Counted from the first letter of the stretch, positions 27,178 through 39,059 are shown. The stretch: DNA of 64,000 nucleotides from Isoetes taiwanensis (GCA_021234155.1 JAJEKV010000093.1:3403174-3467173), one strand, 5' to 3'. Made by a program: numbers and translations. Notes: generated by a model from the letters alone, not told the origin.

Positions 27178-28889
27178 TTGGGCTCAAAATTGCATCAAGA
27201 TTCAATTTCGTTTTCAGATTTTGGAGCAGATCTGGGGTCTAATTCTCAAATCCAGGAGGTTTTGATTCCATTTACCGATCTAGAAGGTAATCCAATTTCG
27301 TTTTTCAAATTGAAGGGAGATTCAATTTCGTTTTTCCAATTTCAAGAAACCCAAGAAGAGGTAGAGATGGTCGTATTACCACCTATGATATGGGGTTTTC
27401 GCATTAATCGGGGATTCCCAAGTTTGATAATCTCGTGAGATCGATCCTTTGAAGCATATTGTGAAGTTTGAGAGGTATTGCCAAAGAATGTAAGTTACCA
27501 CCTGGTGATTATTTGCTTTGGTTTCATAGTTCTTTACAAGATTCAGTGGAGGAATGGGCACAAACTCAGCCAGATACCATGACATATCAGGAGTTAAAGG
27601 AAGCTTTCATTGCTAATTATCAAGAAGTTCATGGTAAGGATAAGTCTATGGAAAGGTGGACCAATTTCACACAAAAGGAAGATGAATCAATTAGAGAGTA
27701 TAATCAGAGGTATATTGCGTGTTCTCAAAGCCGTGGTTCATTGGAAGATTGCAAGGAATGATAAAATGGATATCCAATGGTATGTGAAGGGCTCAAACGA
27801 AGCTATTGCTCATAAGGTGAAGGCCGACAATTTACAACATTACTAGAGGCACAAAAGTATGCTCTCAAGGCTGAAGATAAGCCGATACATTCATGAAGTT
27901 GCTGCCAGAGCATAAAACGAGGATATTACAGCCAAGATTTCTAAGCTTACAATTGGTGAGAAGCCAAGGGAGATGCAGTTTATTACTTGTGAGTATTGTG
28001 GGTCTATTGGGCATTCTGATACTACATGTAGATTGCTGAAATTCTGCTCAAGATGCCAAATCAAGGGCCATAATGATCAAGAATATAGGGAGAAGAGATT
28101 CTTTGAAAGGGCCAATCCGGTATTTGCTGTTATGCAACAAGCACCATCTATTCCTATTCAACCAATGCAAGCATCACCTATCATACCACAAGTTCCAATG
28201 ATGCCACAAACTTCAATTCCTCAACAAGCTCCAATGAGTTCCACACAAATGGTGCAGCCAAAACAGGGATGGTATCCAAGTAAGGCTCATTTGTATTGCA
28301 AGTTACGTGATAAATTCAAACATGATGAGAGTACTTGTTGGAAAATTCATGGGAAACCGGAATGGGCAGCCAACAAGTATCCACCAAGGCAGCAAGTGTT
28401 TGAATCAGTAACTCTTCCTAATAATGATGTTCGCATTCAAGATGCAAAGTACATTGATAATCCTCAAGTTAAAGCTCTTATTGAGGAGCTTAAGAAACAA
28501 GAGAAGGCAAAATCAGTAGTAAATTGTGGATTTGTTGAGGTAGACAATGACCCATTTCAGCAAGAGGAAGAGATTGGAGAAGTAAATGCGGTTACAAGAT
28601 CACAAAAGGTGGTGCCAGAACCAAGAGTAGTGCCAATTGCGGAGAAGACTAAGACCCCTTTTCCAAAGGCTTTGAAGGGACAAGCTTTGAAGGTATCAGC
28701 ACCTAAGAAGGTGCAATTTAGTGTGCTGCCCACAGAACAGTTTCAGTCTATAGAAGAAAATCAGCCCATAGTGATGCCTCCTATGGTGGATGAGGAAATT
28801 CAAAATGAAGATGATGTAATCAGCCAAGTTTTGGCCACTAAAGTTACACTTACTCTTGAGTGCTTCTTCAGTGGTATAAAAGTTCTCTA
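27178..28889 (+). pseudogene. LTR-retrotransposon gag, interrupted
   Basis: Capsid-like gag of the element with 338-bp LTRs. The 27,468-27,761 part has the Retrotrans_gag signature (LPPGDYLLWFHSSLQDSVEEW, then YQELKEAFIANYQEV, then ESIREYNQRY). A stop and frame change follow. From 27,973 to 28,889 the frame is open for about 300 aa. It holds a perfect CCHC knuckle CEYCGSIGHSDTTC, a second, CSRCQIKGHNDQEY, whose last cysteine is a tyrosine, and a third degenerate one, YCKLRDKFKHDESTC. A Pro/Gln/Met-rich linker separates them. The frame is cut by the 4.4-kb insertion. Beyond it, at 33,319, an open stretch resumes in another frame (LEGIKIYAECVPFLNKQ). Confidence 0.8.
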
Positions 28890-28894
28890 GTGCT

Positions 28895-29347
28895 TGTTAG
28901 CCCTTTGGGCTAAACATATGTATGAGTGGCATAGGCCACATGTATTTATCACATTGGACCACTTGATCTAGGGCCCAGATTTAGCCCACATATGTGGTAG
29001 GTGGCATAGGCCACATGTCTTTGTCATATTGGACCCCACGATCTATGGCCCAGATTTAGCCTAGATCTGTGGTAGGTGAGATGTGAGTTAGGGTTAGGGT
29101 TTTGCTCTACTATATAGAGAGAGCATTTCCTCTCATTGTTTAGGTTTTTGCTCACGTTTTGGAGCACCTCCTTTTGGAGCATCAATATGATTCAGTTTTG
29201 TTCATTCTTTGCTTTGTTCTTGTTCTTGTTCTTGGAGTTTCTTCCCACCTTCTTTTGTTGATCCATGAGCATTTGTGGCAGCCTTGTGGCATCCGGCAGT
29301 CATGGACTGCTGCTGCAAGGTGATGCCAAGAACCCCAAATATCAACA
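28895..29347 (+). repeat. 5' LTR of the 4.4-kb element
   Basis: Runs from TGTTAGCCC to ATATCAACA, 453 bp. It contains GGCATAGGCCACATGT twice, a TATA-like CTACTATATAGAGAGAG near 29,107 and a (GTTCTT)n stretch near 29,216. Confidence 0.9.
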
Positions 29348-29348
29348 C

Positions 29349-29365
29349 TGGCGCCTCATGCCGGG
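29349..29365 (+). other. Putative primer-binding site
   Basis: TGGCGCCTCATGCCGGG begins two bases after the LTR end. It resembles the TGGCGCCGTTGCCGGGG primer-binding sites of many plant LTR elements, with a few mismatches. Confidence 0.6.
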
Positions 29366-32210
29366 GTTTCTTGGGCTCATGATCATCCTTTGTTTTCTTT
29401 TTAAGCATCTCCAAAAGTTTTTCAGCAAAAATATTGGATCTACATCGACACTTCCTTGATTGACCTCTCTGATATTTGCCCATATTTGGGGCAAAACTAG
29501 TATTTGGCAAAATAATGTCCTCCTTTGTCCAACATCATGGTTCTTCGTCACATTTTTGGCTCATTGTCTCTATTGTCTCTCCTGTTTGCCCAAAATCAAA
29601 GCAGCACAGTACCAGAAGAGGATCAACTGCTCTTCTACCTGTACTTTTCATAGTATTATTTTGTGGACTAGAACTCTGTTTTTTCCAAAGAGTTTCACAG
29701 CCATTTTGCACGAAGGTGGTTCTCAAAAACATGGGCAAGAATGCGATCTCACCAAGATTCTCAGCATAATTTTTCTTTTGTTCCTATGGATATACAGAAA
29801 CCATTTAAAGAGGCAAGCTAAGCGGTGGATTTTAACGTCTATCATCTCTGTCTTGTGACCAGTCCGTGATTCATTGGCGATTTTTTCACTCAGATGCAAG
29901 GCCCACTTACCTATCATGATTCACAACTCTGATTTTTGCCATTTCACCAGATCCTAAGCTTGCCCTTGTGCACGGCGTATAACACACCGGGGCAGTTAGC
30001 TTTTTAGCCTTTTGTTCGACCGGCACCAGAGCTCGCATCGCATCTCCGGCTATCCTTCGGGCGAACACAACATCATATGGCCCACAATCGAAGTTTTCAA
30101 CAATCGATTTTCACTCATTCTTCAAGGAACATCGCACACAACGGATTATCTCGAATTTTTCCTTGCTTTCTTAAAGCTCTCCCTTTGTGGCTGAAGCCGA
30201 TTCGTCGCTTCGTTTGCGATGTTTCGTGGACATAAAGCTCGTTTCTTCAAGCAAGTTTAAGCATTCAGTCCCCGCTTTTCAAACCGCGACCATGTCTATT
30301 CTTGCCCTCTCATTGCCGTGTACATTTGGGGCCCTTCCGAGCAAAGCCACCACATCCAAGAAGCTTGCATGGCATTGCCTCGACAAGCAAACCATTCAAG
30401 AGGAATCTTGTATGTACATCTCGAATCACAGCCATCGGCAGAAGAATCGCCTCAACAATCGCTTCATGCGGCGTTGGACACGCTGGTAATCTCTATACAT
30501 TTTGAAGACAACACCCGGCTGCAAAATCAAGCAAGCATGACCCATTGTTTTTCAACGGGCTTCAATATAAACCACGGATAAATCAAGTTCTTCCAGATAA
30601 GCTTAGAAAGTTTTCTCGCCACATCCGGCCGAGCCAGCCCCAATCCTCGCCGTATTTCCAAAGCATCTCGCCAAAACCCGCTAAATCCACTCCTTCGCCT
30701 TCAAAGGAGCAGGCGAGTTTGCAAATGCCCCAAAATCCGAGCATCATGCGGGGCTTATCAACTCACTTCTTTTCGGCCCAAGATCTTTACGGTATGGCGG
30801 CTCTCCTCGCTATAACTTACCACACACCGCTAACATCGCACCGTTGGCTTCAGAAATTTTCAACTACATATGATCACACCGCACACAGCTCTTGCATTTC
30901 TAAGCAACATCGCGGAAGCCATCTTCCGGCGATACGCAGTTGATACACCCCTCAAGATTTTCATTGGCAATCAAATGACCTCTTTTCTACAAGAACTCAT
31001 CTTCGGCAAAACTTGGGCATGAACACTACATTGCTCTACTCAAGCCTCTTGAAGAAACCAACTCCACGGCCCCTCCACGGGCGCGGACCACCTATGGCTT
31101 TCACAAAATGGGAAGTGGACTTCCACCCACCCACGGCTCGCGGACCCCAAGATTTTCAAGAAACCACCATCTTCTTCCCATCCAAACCGACAACCACTAG
31201 TTTTGCCCGTGCTTTCTTCAAAGGGTTTGGTCCGCATCAAGACAAGCCCATCAACCCATCACGGCGTGGCACCAATTCTCTCTTCACTTCTCGGGCCGCC
31301 ACTCTATTCACATCCCTGTTGTAACTCGCCCACGGCCCATCACTGCGGGCGCAATTTCTTTTGGTGTAGCTGTGTTCAAGTCTCAATAAGCCCACGCCCC
31401 TCACGGCGGGCACACTTCCTCCGTTAGATGATAAGCGTGGTTTCACAGAGTCTCCACGACAACAAGCTTCAGGGCGACAAAGGTTCATGGCGTGCTACCA
31501 GCATCCACGGCGTCCACGGCCTCCCACGGCGTGGGTCAAGAACAAAGCCCACGGCCCATCACGGGCGTGGCACCATTTCCTTTATGGGACACGGACCCAC
31601 ACTCACACAGAGAAAAAACCATGCAATAAAAATAAATGCTTGCTTCCTAATGCCCCTTACCTGTGGAACATTTTGAATTCCTTTCCTGGACAATCTCTAT
31701 TGTCAACACATTGTCACGAACTTTTTCAAGGATATCTTTTACCATTTTTCTCTTTCATAACGACCATTCAAGAGATGGGCCACATTTTGGTGTTCTCCAC
31801 TCCTAATATTGAAGCCCTTTTTTCTCATAACAGATATCTAGTCCTATCATTCTGTCTTTGGAGGTAAAATTTCATGCAACTATGACTTCAAACATCACGG
31901 CCCAACGGCGTGAGTTCAACAATCTGTCACGGCCCCTCAAGGCGTGATTTCAAGCACAACTTTCAATCAACTTTTGACGCAAGAAGTATCTTGAGCATAT
32001 TTTTGGCACATTTTGGGGGACGCCTCATCTTTTGCCGCATTCTTGGCGATCTTCTTTGCACCCTTGTACCAACAAACCTCACACAGACCTACGTCGTGTG
32101 TAGGCCTTTTTTCATCAATCTTTCCTCAACATTCAAGCTTACCTCATCGACCCAACTGCAGGGCGTTTGAGAGACAACCTTTTTCAATCCATTTTGGCCG
32201 CCCATAATCC

Positions 32211-32690
32211 ATGGCGTTGAGCCTCTTTCAAGTTCAACCAATGGCGGAAGATGACTTATGGCCTTCCGCCCCTTCAATTTCAACTCCTTCAAGTTCAACT
32301 ATCTCGCCAAACTCTTTCAAGTTCAAATGGCGTGAAGACGACTTAGGGCCTTCCGCCCCTCAATCACTTATGTTTCAACTCTTTCAAGTTCAACTCCTTG
32401 TCAACTTTTCAAGTTCAAAAAATGGCGTGAAGATGACTTAGGCCTTCCTTCCCCTTCAACAATTTTTGCTTTTTCATTTTTGTTCAACTCATTATAAGAC
32501 ACTTTGATTTGGCTTATGTATTCTGAGCTAAGTGGCAAGCTCTATGAGAAGTGGTGACAACCTTCTCAACATTAAATTCGACTTCTATGGATTTCAAGGA
32601 GCTCGGGCAAGCTCTATGAGAAGTGGTGATAGCCTTCTCAACATTAGATTCGACTTCTATGGATTTCAAGGAGCTCGTGGCAAGCTCAAG
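32211..32690 (+). repeat. Tandem repeats inside the non-autonomous element
   Basis: Three units of about 100 bp share TTTCAAGTTCAA and GGCG(T)GAAGATGACTTA followed by GGCCTTCCGCCCC (32,211-32,445). Then come 72-bp tandem units at 32,536-32,607 and 32,608-32,679 (GCAAGCTCTATGAGAAGTGG), with a partial third copy. Confidence 0.8.
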
Positions 32691-32848
32691 AGAAGTGGTG
32701 ACATAATTTTGGTACTTCATCGACATTGGCATTTTTGGGTCAAGAATTTTCTACGACATTATCATTCCTTCCCCTCACTTTGGACATCAATTTGTAAATG
32801 TTTAACCCCGATGTTATAAAGGTTCTACATAGTTTGGTGTAGTGGGGA

Positions 32849-33313
32849 GGTTAGCCCTTTGGGCTAAACATATGTATGAGTGGCATAGGCCACATGTATT
32901 TATCACATTGGACCACTTGATCTAGGGCCCAGATTTAGCCCACATATGTGGTAGGTGGCATAGGCCACATGTCTTTGTCATATTGGACCCCACGATCTAT
33001 GGCCCAGATTTAGCCTAGATCTGTGGTAGGTGAGATGTGAGTTAGAGTTAGGGTTTTGCTCTACTATATAGAGAGAGCATTTCCTCTCATTGTTTAGGTT
33101 TTTGCTCACGTTTTGGAGCACCTCCTTTTGGAGCATCAATATGATTCAGTTTTGTTCATTCTTTGCTTTGTTCTTGTTCTTGTTCTTGTTCTTGTTCTTG
33201 GAGTTTCTTCCCACCTTCTTTTGTTGATCCATGAGCATTTGTGGCAGCCTTGTGGCATCCGGCAGTCATGGACTGCTGCTGCAAGGTGATGCCAAGAACT
33301 CCAAATATCAACA
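32849..33313 (+). repeat. 3' LTR of the 4.4-kb element
   Basis: 465 bp. It differs from the 5' LTR by 12 extra bases in the GTTCTT run, one base at the first position (GG for TG), and about two further substitutions. It is followed by GTGCT. Confidence 0.9.
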
Positions 33314-33318
33314 GTGCT

Positions 33319-34660
33319 TTTGGAAGGTATTAAAATATATGCAGAATGTGTTCCTTTTCTTAACAAGCAAGCAGTCAATATTCTTGCATCTTAGATGTTG
33401 TGCATGCTGTATCTCCTTCCCTTGGATAAGAAGCCAATCTTGCATTTGAAGATGGAGATGAATTTGCTTTCCAACTTCCATCTTCCACAGATCACAGGTT
33501 AAAAAGATAAAACAATCATTTGCCATGTTGTATAGATGACTTTGATTGAGTTATAAAGCATTTGTTTCAGGAATGCATTATCTACTTACCAAGAGAAATG
33601 ACTTCAATAACCGCATGCTAAGAAGATATGCCTGTAGCAGTCATACGTCAATACCTTGTCTAGGCAGACTGTCTCTACATTTTTACAGTATATTATTGTA
33701 GGAGCTGCAAATTATGGCACAAACAAACATTGCTCCTGCCATTCAATTTGTGCTCTTGCACACTATTACTTGTCTCTTGGAATAAACACCTACTACAGCA
33801 ACTTAAGTTCCACCAAACAACAAAAACATTGTATTGGAAAATGTATATTACAACAAGTTGTGGTCCTACTTAGGCATTGAGGCATTGAGTATACTTTGTC
33901 TCACGTACATCAAAAGTCGTACCACAAAAAGAGTACTTGTATTACAGCTCACGAAGAAGGATCTGAAAAAAAAATTGAGAGAATAGCTTTGCCACTGATA
34001 CCATCACTTGATGCTATGCTACAGATTCTCAAACCAATGAGACACTTGTACTCTGAACCGATATACAGAAACCTCAAGCCTCAGACTTAAGACTATTGAA
34101 AATTCTAAATTTAATTGAAAATGTGACAAACAAGTGATTTTGCCCTCTCTGGGATTTTGTGGTTACAATTTTGAGGAGCCCGGTTACTGCTATTTTCTAT
34201 TCTCTCCATTTCCTATAAAAAATGAAGAGGCTATCAGATAAGCCACATTTTTTATCATATGCAAAGATATGAAGCTTGATTAATCAAGTATGCAGATATG
34301 GTGGAGGTTTGAAGTAAAAAATTTGATTCCATACAGTTTGATTTAAGCCACTTTACCCTCAGAAAACTGGAGGGCAACCCTCTGTGCACAGTGTCTTGTT
34401 TAGGTTTGCACAAACTGGAGTTGAGACTTTAGTCGTATGAAAAGCCCCTTTGAAGTAATTTGAGGATATCCACATTTCATTTAAGATATTTATGCACGTG
34501 GAGAACCTTAGAGTCGTTGGATCCCATTAACGGTCAAGAAAATTCATCGAAATTACAGCCTATCCTGGGTCATGGGTAGCGTTGGAAGTTATGCCGAGAA
34601 TTAGTAATCGAATAGATTTACTAAATAACAGAAATTGAATTCCAAGTTTATAGCTTCAAT
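33319..34660. other. Continuation of the gag-bearing element, then unassigned DNA
   Basis: The first 60-70 bases extend the interrupted gag region (open frame SLVLLEGIKIYAECVPF across the target site). Further on nothing is recognised. One breakpoint of the proposed inversion should lie in this interval. Confidence 0.4.
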
Positions 34661-34663
34661 CTT

Positions 34664-35080
34664 GTGACTTTCCATTTTGGTTCTAATCTTATAAGATGCC
34701 TGGAACAATTCCATTCGGCTGGGGGTGCAGCAGGTTGGAAGACACTCTATGCAATGCAGAACAATAGCCACAAGGCAGAGATGTATGATTGGGTCCACCA
34801 ATCGCACGTATTCAAGGTGTGCTTCTGTATGGGGTCGAGGTCTGGGGCCCAGTGATTTCCCTCGCCACTTGGAATGACTTGGAGCAGGTGCAGAAAGCTT
34901 TCTTGGCACGTGCCCTGGGGGTGAAGTCCACAGTCCCATACCAGATAATGTTGCAGGAAACAGGTTTCTTGCCTCTTCAAAGGGGGGCCCTTGACAGATA
35001 CATCGTCTACTTTCAGAAGGTGGTCAGCATGGATGATGCCCGTCTCCCTAACCTTGATTACACTGTGGCAATGGGGTCTC
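34664..35080 (+). mobile_element. LINE fragment, RT C-terminal region
   Basis: Encodes YGVEVWGPVISLATWNDLEQ, then QKAFLARALGVKSTVPYQIM, then DRYIVYFQKVVSMDD. These match the LINE at 16,554-16,960 (VISLTTWNDLEQ, HLIYFRKVVAMDE) at protein level. The open frame from 34,789 is intact up to the point where the LTR TGTGACGTTCC begins at 35,081, so that LTR inserted into the LINE. The 5' side fades out near 34,664. Confidence 0.85.
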
Positions 35081-35704
35081 TGTGACGTTCCACGTATTTA
35101 TACGGTATACGTATAAATATACTGACACGTCACGTAGTAGGGATACGCCACCATGGGGTATGTTAACCTAGGGGGTTGACCTAAAAGGGATTAATTTAGC
35201 TATGCTAAATTAATAAAACCTAATTAAGTGTATTTTTGTCTTAATTAACCTAATTAGCTTAATTAGTTAATTAATGACATGCCACCTGGCCCAAATCGAT
35301 TGGGCAAGGCAGGGTTTCCAATTGAGGCACCCAAATTAGGGCTTTTCAAGGGGGGTTCACCCATCTGCATGCGCGGTGAGGGGGTTTTTTGGACCCATTT
35401 TCGTACATATACGGTCGGCATGGGGTTCTTTTTCTGGTATTTTTTGCACTATTCTAGGTAATTTTTATTCGAAAGGGGTCAACATTTGCTTTTAAAGATC
35501 CGTATACAGGGGGGTTTTTTGCCACCCCATGCATGCAGATGGCATATCCCCCTTATACATGAGTGAATCCCCTTTGGGGCTTTTGGGCCCCAATTCGAAT
35601 TAGGAGCAGTTGGAGATGGAGGAGGAGAAGCAGCAGCCAGACACCCTTCAGCTAGTCGAGATGGAGCAGCCCAAGATCGATTTGACGGTTAGTCAGTAGG
35701 TTAC
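35081..35704 (+). mobile_element. 5' half of the split gypsy-type LTR
   Basis: Begins TGTGACGTTCCACG followed by a GTATACGTATAAATATAC palindromic region, as in other TGTGACG LTRs here. Ends at GTTAC (35,700-35,704), the reverse complement of the GTAAC found beside the LTR at 26,572. The remainder of this LTR is at 25,394-26,566 on the other strand. Confidence 0.7.
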
Positions 35705-36042
35705 TGTTAGAGCCTGAACTCTAACCTTGCAAGAAGGATGAAAAACCCAACAATCCAAGCTCAATCTATCAGATCAAAGCAATGCACAACACAAAGATCA
35801 TCATCTCCATAGCTAGATCAAGCAAAATCCTCTCTCTCAATACACCGTCTCTCTGTTCTTCTCTCTCCCTGCTCAGATAATACAGTGCTCATCATGGATA
35901 CGTGCAAATATCCTGCACGCGTGCATGTGCGTACATCACTCCATATACGGTATACTATCTTCTATACCACCTCAATAGTGGTGAATGTGGTGAGTGGTGA
36001 CGAGTGTGGTGATGAGTGTGGTGGGTGGTGATCACCCCAACA
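35705..36042 (-). repeat. 338-bp LTR (3' LTR of the gag-protease element), inverted
   Basis: The reverse complement of 26,572-26,909 apart from six substitutions. In element orientation it ends CTCTAACA and is followed by GTAAC, the same five bases that precede the other LTR. No primer-binding site follows it, as expected for a 3' LTR. Confidence 0.9.
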
Positions 36043-36539
36043 GTGGCGACCACATTGGAAAAATATGCCACTCCGTGGCGGAGAACCCACAACAAACATA
36101 CTAATATGGTCCTTGGGACATATCCCCAAATGACACATTTACATGTATGTTTAGAAGAAAATACCCTCCTCAAATCCAAATAACTGGTACAAAACCACTT
36201 GGTCCAAAATGACAGTGACGAAACAGAGCATCTGTAACTGTGGCAAACTTTGAAAGCTGATATCTTGAGTTCCAGAACTCTGTTTGACCTGCACCATAGC
36301 TCTTTGGATTCGTATCACCGAAACACATCCATTGATGTAGGATAGATCCTGTATTATTGAACTGTCACCACCTGTTTTTACAGAAAAATGACCTACTGTA
36401 ACGCAAAAATTCTCCACAAATTCTCTGTAATTGGAGCTCTGTCAAATTTGAATCCCTTAGAACATCATTTTTCTTTCAAAATAAGGCCTGAAATCCTTTC
36501 CATGCCTGGATTTAGAGAACAATTCTCCTTCTAGAGTCA

Positions 36540-37658
36540 TCAACCAACTCCAACCCTATGAAGCAAACATCTTCCAAATAGGAGAATGCAGATAACATGT
36601 AACAATAACAAAAAGTGTGGCCAAAGAACGAGCCACAATCCAATAACCTGCTCAAATATTACTGCAGTAGCATACCAATGTGGCAAATCTGATGTAATGT
36701 AATAGAACTTGCTAAATTGACATATTCCAGCTAGCTTATTAGTCTCAAATAGTGCAAACGAACCTTCATGAGCATCTTTGGCTGTTGCATACTGAGATAA
36801 AGTGATGTTCATATCCAATTTTCCATCCTTTATCATATAGTCATGCTCAAATTTACTCACCTCTTCCACACTTCCATGCTCAAACATGCAAGAAACTAGT
36901 TTTCCTTGATTCTCAGACTTCTTCAGACTGCTACAATGCTGAAACATAGGCCTGAACCATTATAGGTACACTTCATTCATCAAAGCATCAAAAATTTGCA
37001 ATTCTAGCTCACGGTTTAGTGCCAAATCATCAAAGCAAGGAAATTTCTCCATTTGAGGCATGTAAAAGTCCTGCTTAGCTGGTATACATGTCTTAAATCT
37101 GAAAGTCTCATAAAGAGGACTATTGTCATTACCGTCACTAAATTCAAGAGTATGTAACATACCTTTAGAGTGCCCAAATGCTAAAGTATTAATGCTTTCC
37201 ACCTCTAGCTCACATAATAATGGTTCATCATCATCCAAAAATGTTTCATATGTGTGAAAAGACTCAACCTCAGGGCTGCTCAAGCATCCATCACTTTCTT
37301 TCTCATGACAATGCTCAAAGTTATCATTTTCACATAAAAGAACATGCTCATACTCTTCAACCATGTGAGATGTGATTAGATTTACCTGATTTCTGTTTGT
37401 CCCATCCATGCTTGATTTCAGAGGATGATCTATATTCACTCCACTGCCCGTATCTATGTTTGCTCCTTTGACTAAATACCCATTGATACTCACATCGCAA
37501 AGAAATAGCCCTGGATCCTTGGACTGCCGGGCTGGTGGCTCCATTCTACTCTTGTTGGTATCATTCGATATGATTTGTTGGACTGAAATTTCTGATTTTA
37601 TTCTTCCCCCTAACTCTTGCAACAAATTTGGAGAAAGTATTCTCCTTTTAAGGATCAA
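36540..37658 (-). CDS. Retroviral-type aspartic protease region of the gag-protease element
   Basis: An open frame of 232 aa (37,658-36,960) contains PGLFLCDVSINGYLVKGANI followed by DTGSGVNI. This is the catalytic DTGS motif of an LTR-retrotransposon protease, which would process gag. The rest is acidic and not recognised. A second frame (36,947-36,540, 135 aa) continues after a stop. No RT, RNase H or integrase lies between it and the LTR at 36,042, so the element is non-autonomous, of gag-protease type. It probably belonged to the gag at 27-28.9 kb before an inversion separated them. Confidence 0.65.
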
Positions 37659-37935
37659 GTCTAGTTCCGTGGCCTAGTAGACAATTGAATTAGATTGTCA
37701 TTAGGTAATTCAACCAAATAAATTAGTGGGGAATAAGAGCCCTGAATTATTTGATTTGTAAGTTCCCAGCCCTTGAAGGCATTTAGCAAGAAAATCTAGT
37801 GAAAAGCCTTTGAGATTCCTTTGACCTTACATTTGCAGCAGTTCCACCATGTCCGTCTCTGATACTGAGGCACCAGTATAACTTTTCATGAATCCATTAA
37901 CCAAGAACATGATAGATAAGGAAATGGGACCCAAG

Positions 37936-38080
37936 AAGATAAGATAAGATAAGATAAGAAGTTTTTTAACGTCCATGAGAACCCACTGGGTTATGGGACC
38001 AGAACAAAGAAAGAGGGCAAAAGCCCCATGCTAAGCCTACCGGGGACTATGCCCCATAAGAAATGAGCAACTAGGGGATG
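37936..38080 (-). mobile_element. LINE 3' end with pentanucleotide tail
   Basis: Read on the minus strand: GGTCCCATAACCCAGTGGG, then CTCATGGACGTTAAAAAACTT, then (ATCTT)n at 37,936-37,960. This parallels the end of the LINE at 17.65 kb (GGGTCCCATAGGCGGTTGG, CCGTGGACG, ATTCT units). It is a related 3' UTR with a different pentamer tail. Confidence 0.7.
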
Positions 38081-38089
38081 AACCCAAAA

Positions 38090-38940
38090 TACAACGGAAA
38101 AGAACACTAGAACTTGGGATTCATAAGCAATATAGATGTTGGATGCTTATGGCAGGCTAATATCCCGGCCAGGGGATTATGAGGCCATGGATTGAGATAA
38201 TGGCATAGATTATCGCCACTTTTTAACTTAGCCGCTGCATTATAAAGAATAAGTATCGTCGCCTCCCGGTGAGTCAGATTTGAGAGATCTTCCCGAAGGA
38301 AAAAGTATTCTTCAAGTGGCTACAACAAATCGACAAGGAGGAAGAAGTCATGAACCGACAACAATATGACGAGGTCGATGGGCATCTCTAGGTCCAACTC
38401 TTTGGGCATGAACCGATTGCTAGGTTGTTGAACATGCATGGTGCCTCATGAAGAATTGTTCGCCTTGTTCAATGGATGAGCAAGAATCTATTTCAGATAT
38501 CCATTTTAGACAACAAATTTAGGGAAGAGCCTTGCTCAAGATCATGGAAAGTGTGCTGGAGAAGTTGAGATTGTGTTCAATTGGGCATGGAAAGTCTCCA
38601 AATCACTTTGTATCTATACAAGAGGGTGAGCCTATGGGTCCATGTAACATCGCTTTTTGTGTGGCTCGGGTGCCATGCCATCCATGATTGAGGCTTGGTT
38701 GATTGTGCCAGCCAAAGAATATCAGCAAGGATCCCGGAAGAAAGAAAAATAGAAAAATTTGAAGGATTTTGTTTACCTTCCAATAGAACTGTAGGGCGAA
38801 CATCACTATGCTCCAAGAAGGGATAAGATACCATGCCATTGATTGGGAGAGCCGTGGGTTCAATTGGTGAGAAGCTCAAGGAAGCCTGGCCTAGAAGATC
38901 CGGTAAAGGTGCCGAAGTTTAAAGATCGGGCTAGTGGTCA
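38090..38940. other. Unassigned sequence
   Basis: No motif recognised. A 100-aa minus-strand frame at 38,577-38,879 has no family signature. Confidence 0.35.
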
Positions 38941-39059
38941 TGGTGATACAAGTAAATAAACAGGGGCGCTTCACAAAATAAATCTACTTCCACCCAATCG
39001 ATTCAAAGAAATTGTATTGGGCCCGAGCAAAGCCCCCCAACTGATAATCGCTAGTTGAT

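Larger units (their letters stand above)
28895..33313 (+). mobile_element. Non-autonomous LTR retrotransposon (LARD-like), 4.4 kb, with target duplication
   Basis: Two direct LTRs (28,895-29,347 and 32,849-33,313) flank a 3.5-kb internal region. The target duplication GTGCT lies at 28,890-28,894 and 33,314-33,318. A primer-binding-site-like TGGCGCCTCATGCCGGG follows the first LTR and a purine tract AGTGGGGAGG precedes the second. The internal region has no recognisable gag, protease, RT or integrase. It is built largely of short repeats: about a dozen CACGGC-centred words at 31,060-31,950, three units of about 100 bp at 32,211-32,445, and 72-bp tandems at 32,536-32,690. It must rely on enzymes from another element. 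Near-identical LTRs imply a recent insertion. Confidence 0.9.

Noticed and set aside
35705-36042. Solo LTR
   Set aside because: The bases on its two sides (GTTAC and GTGGC) are not a duplication. Internal protease sequence continues on one side, and the target bases match the other LTR instead.
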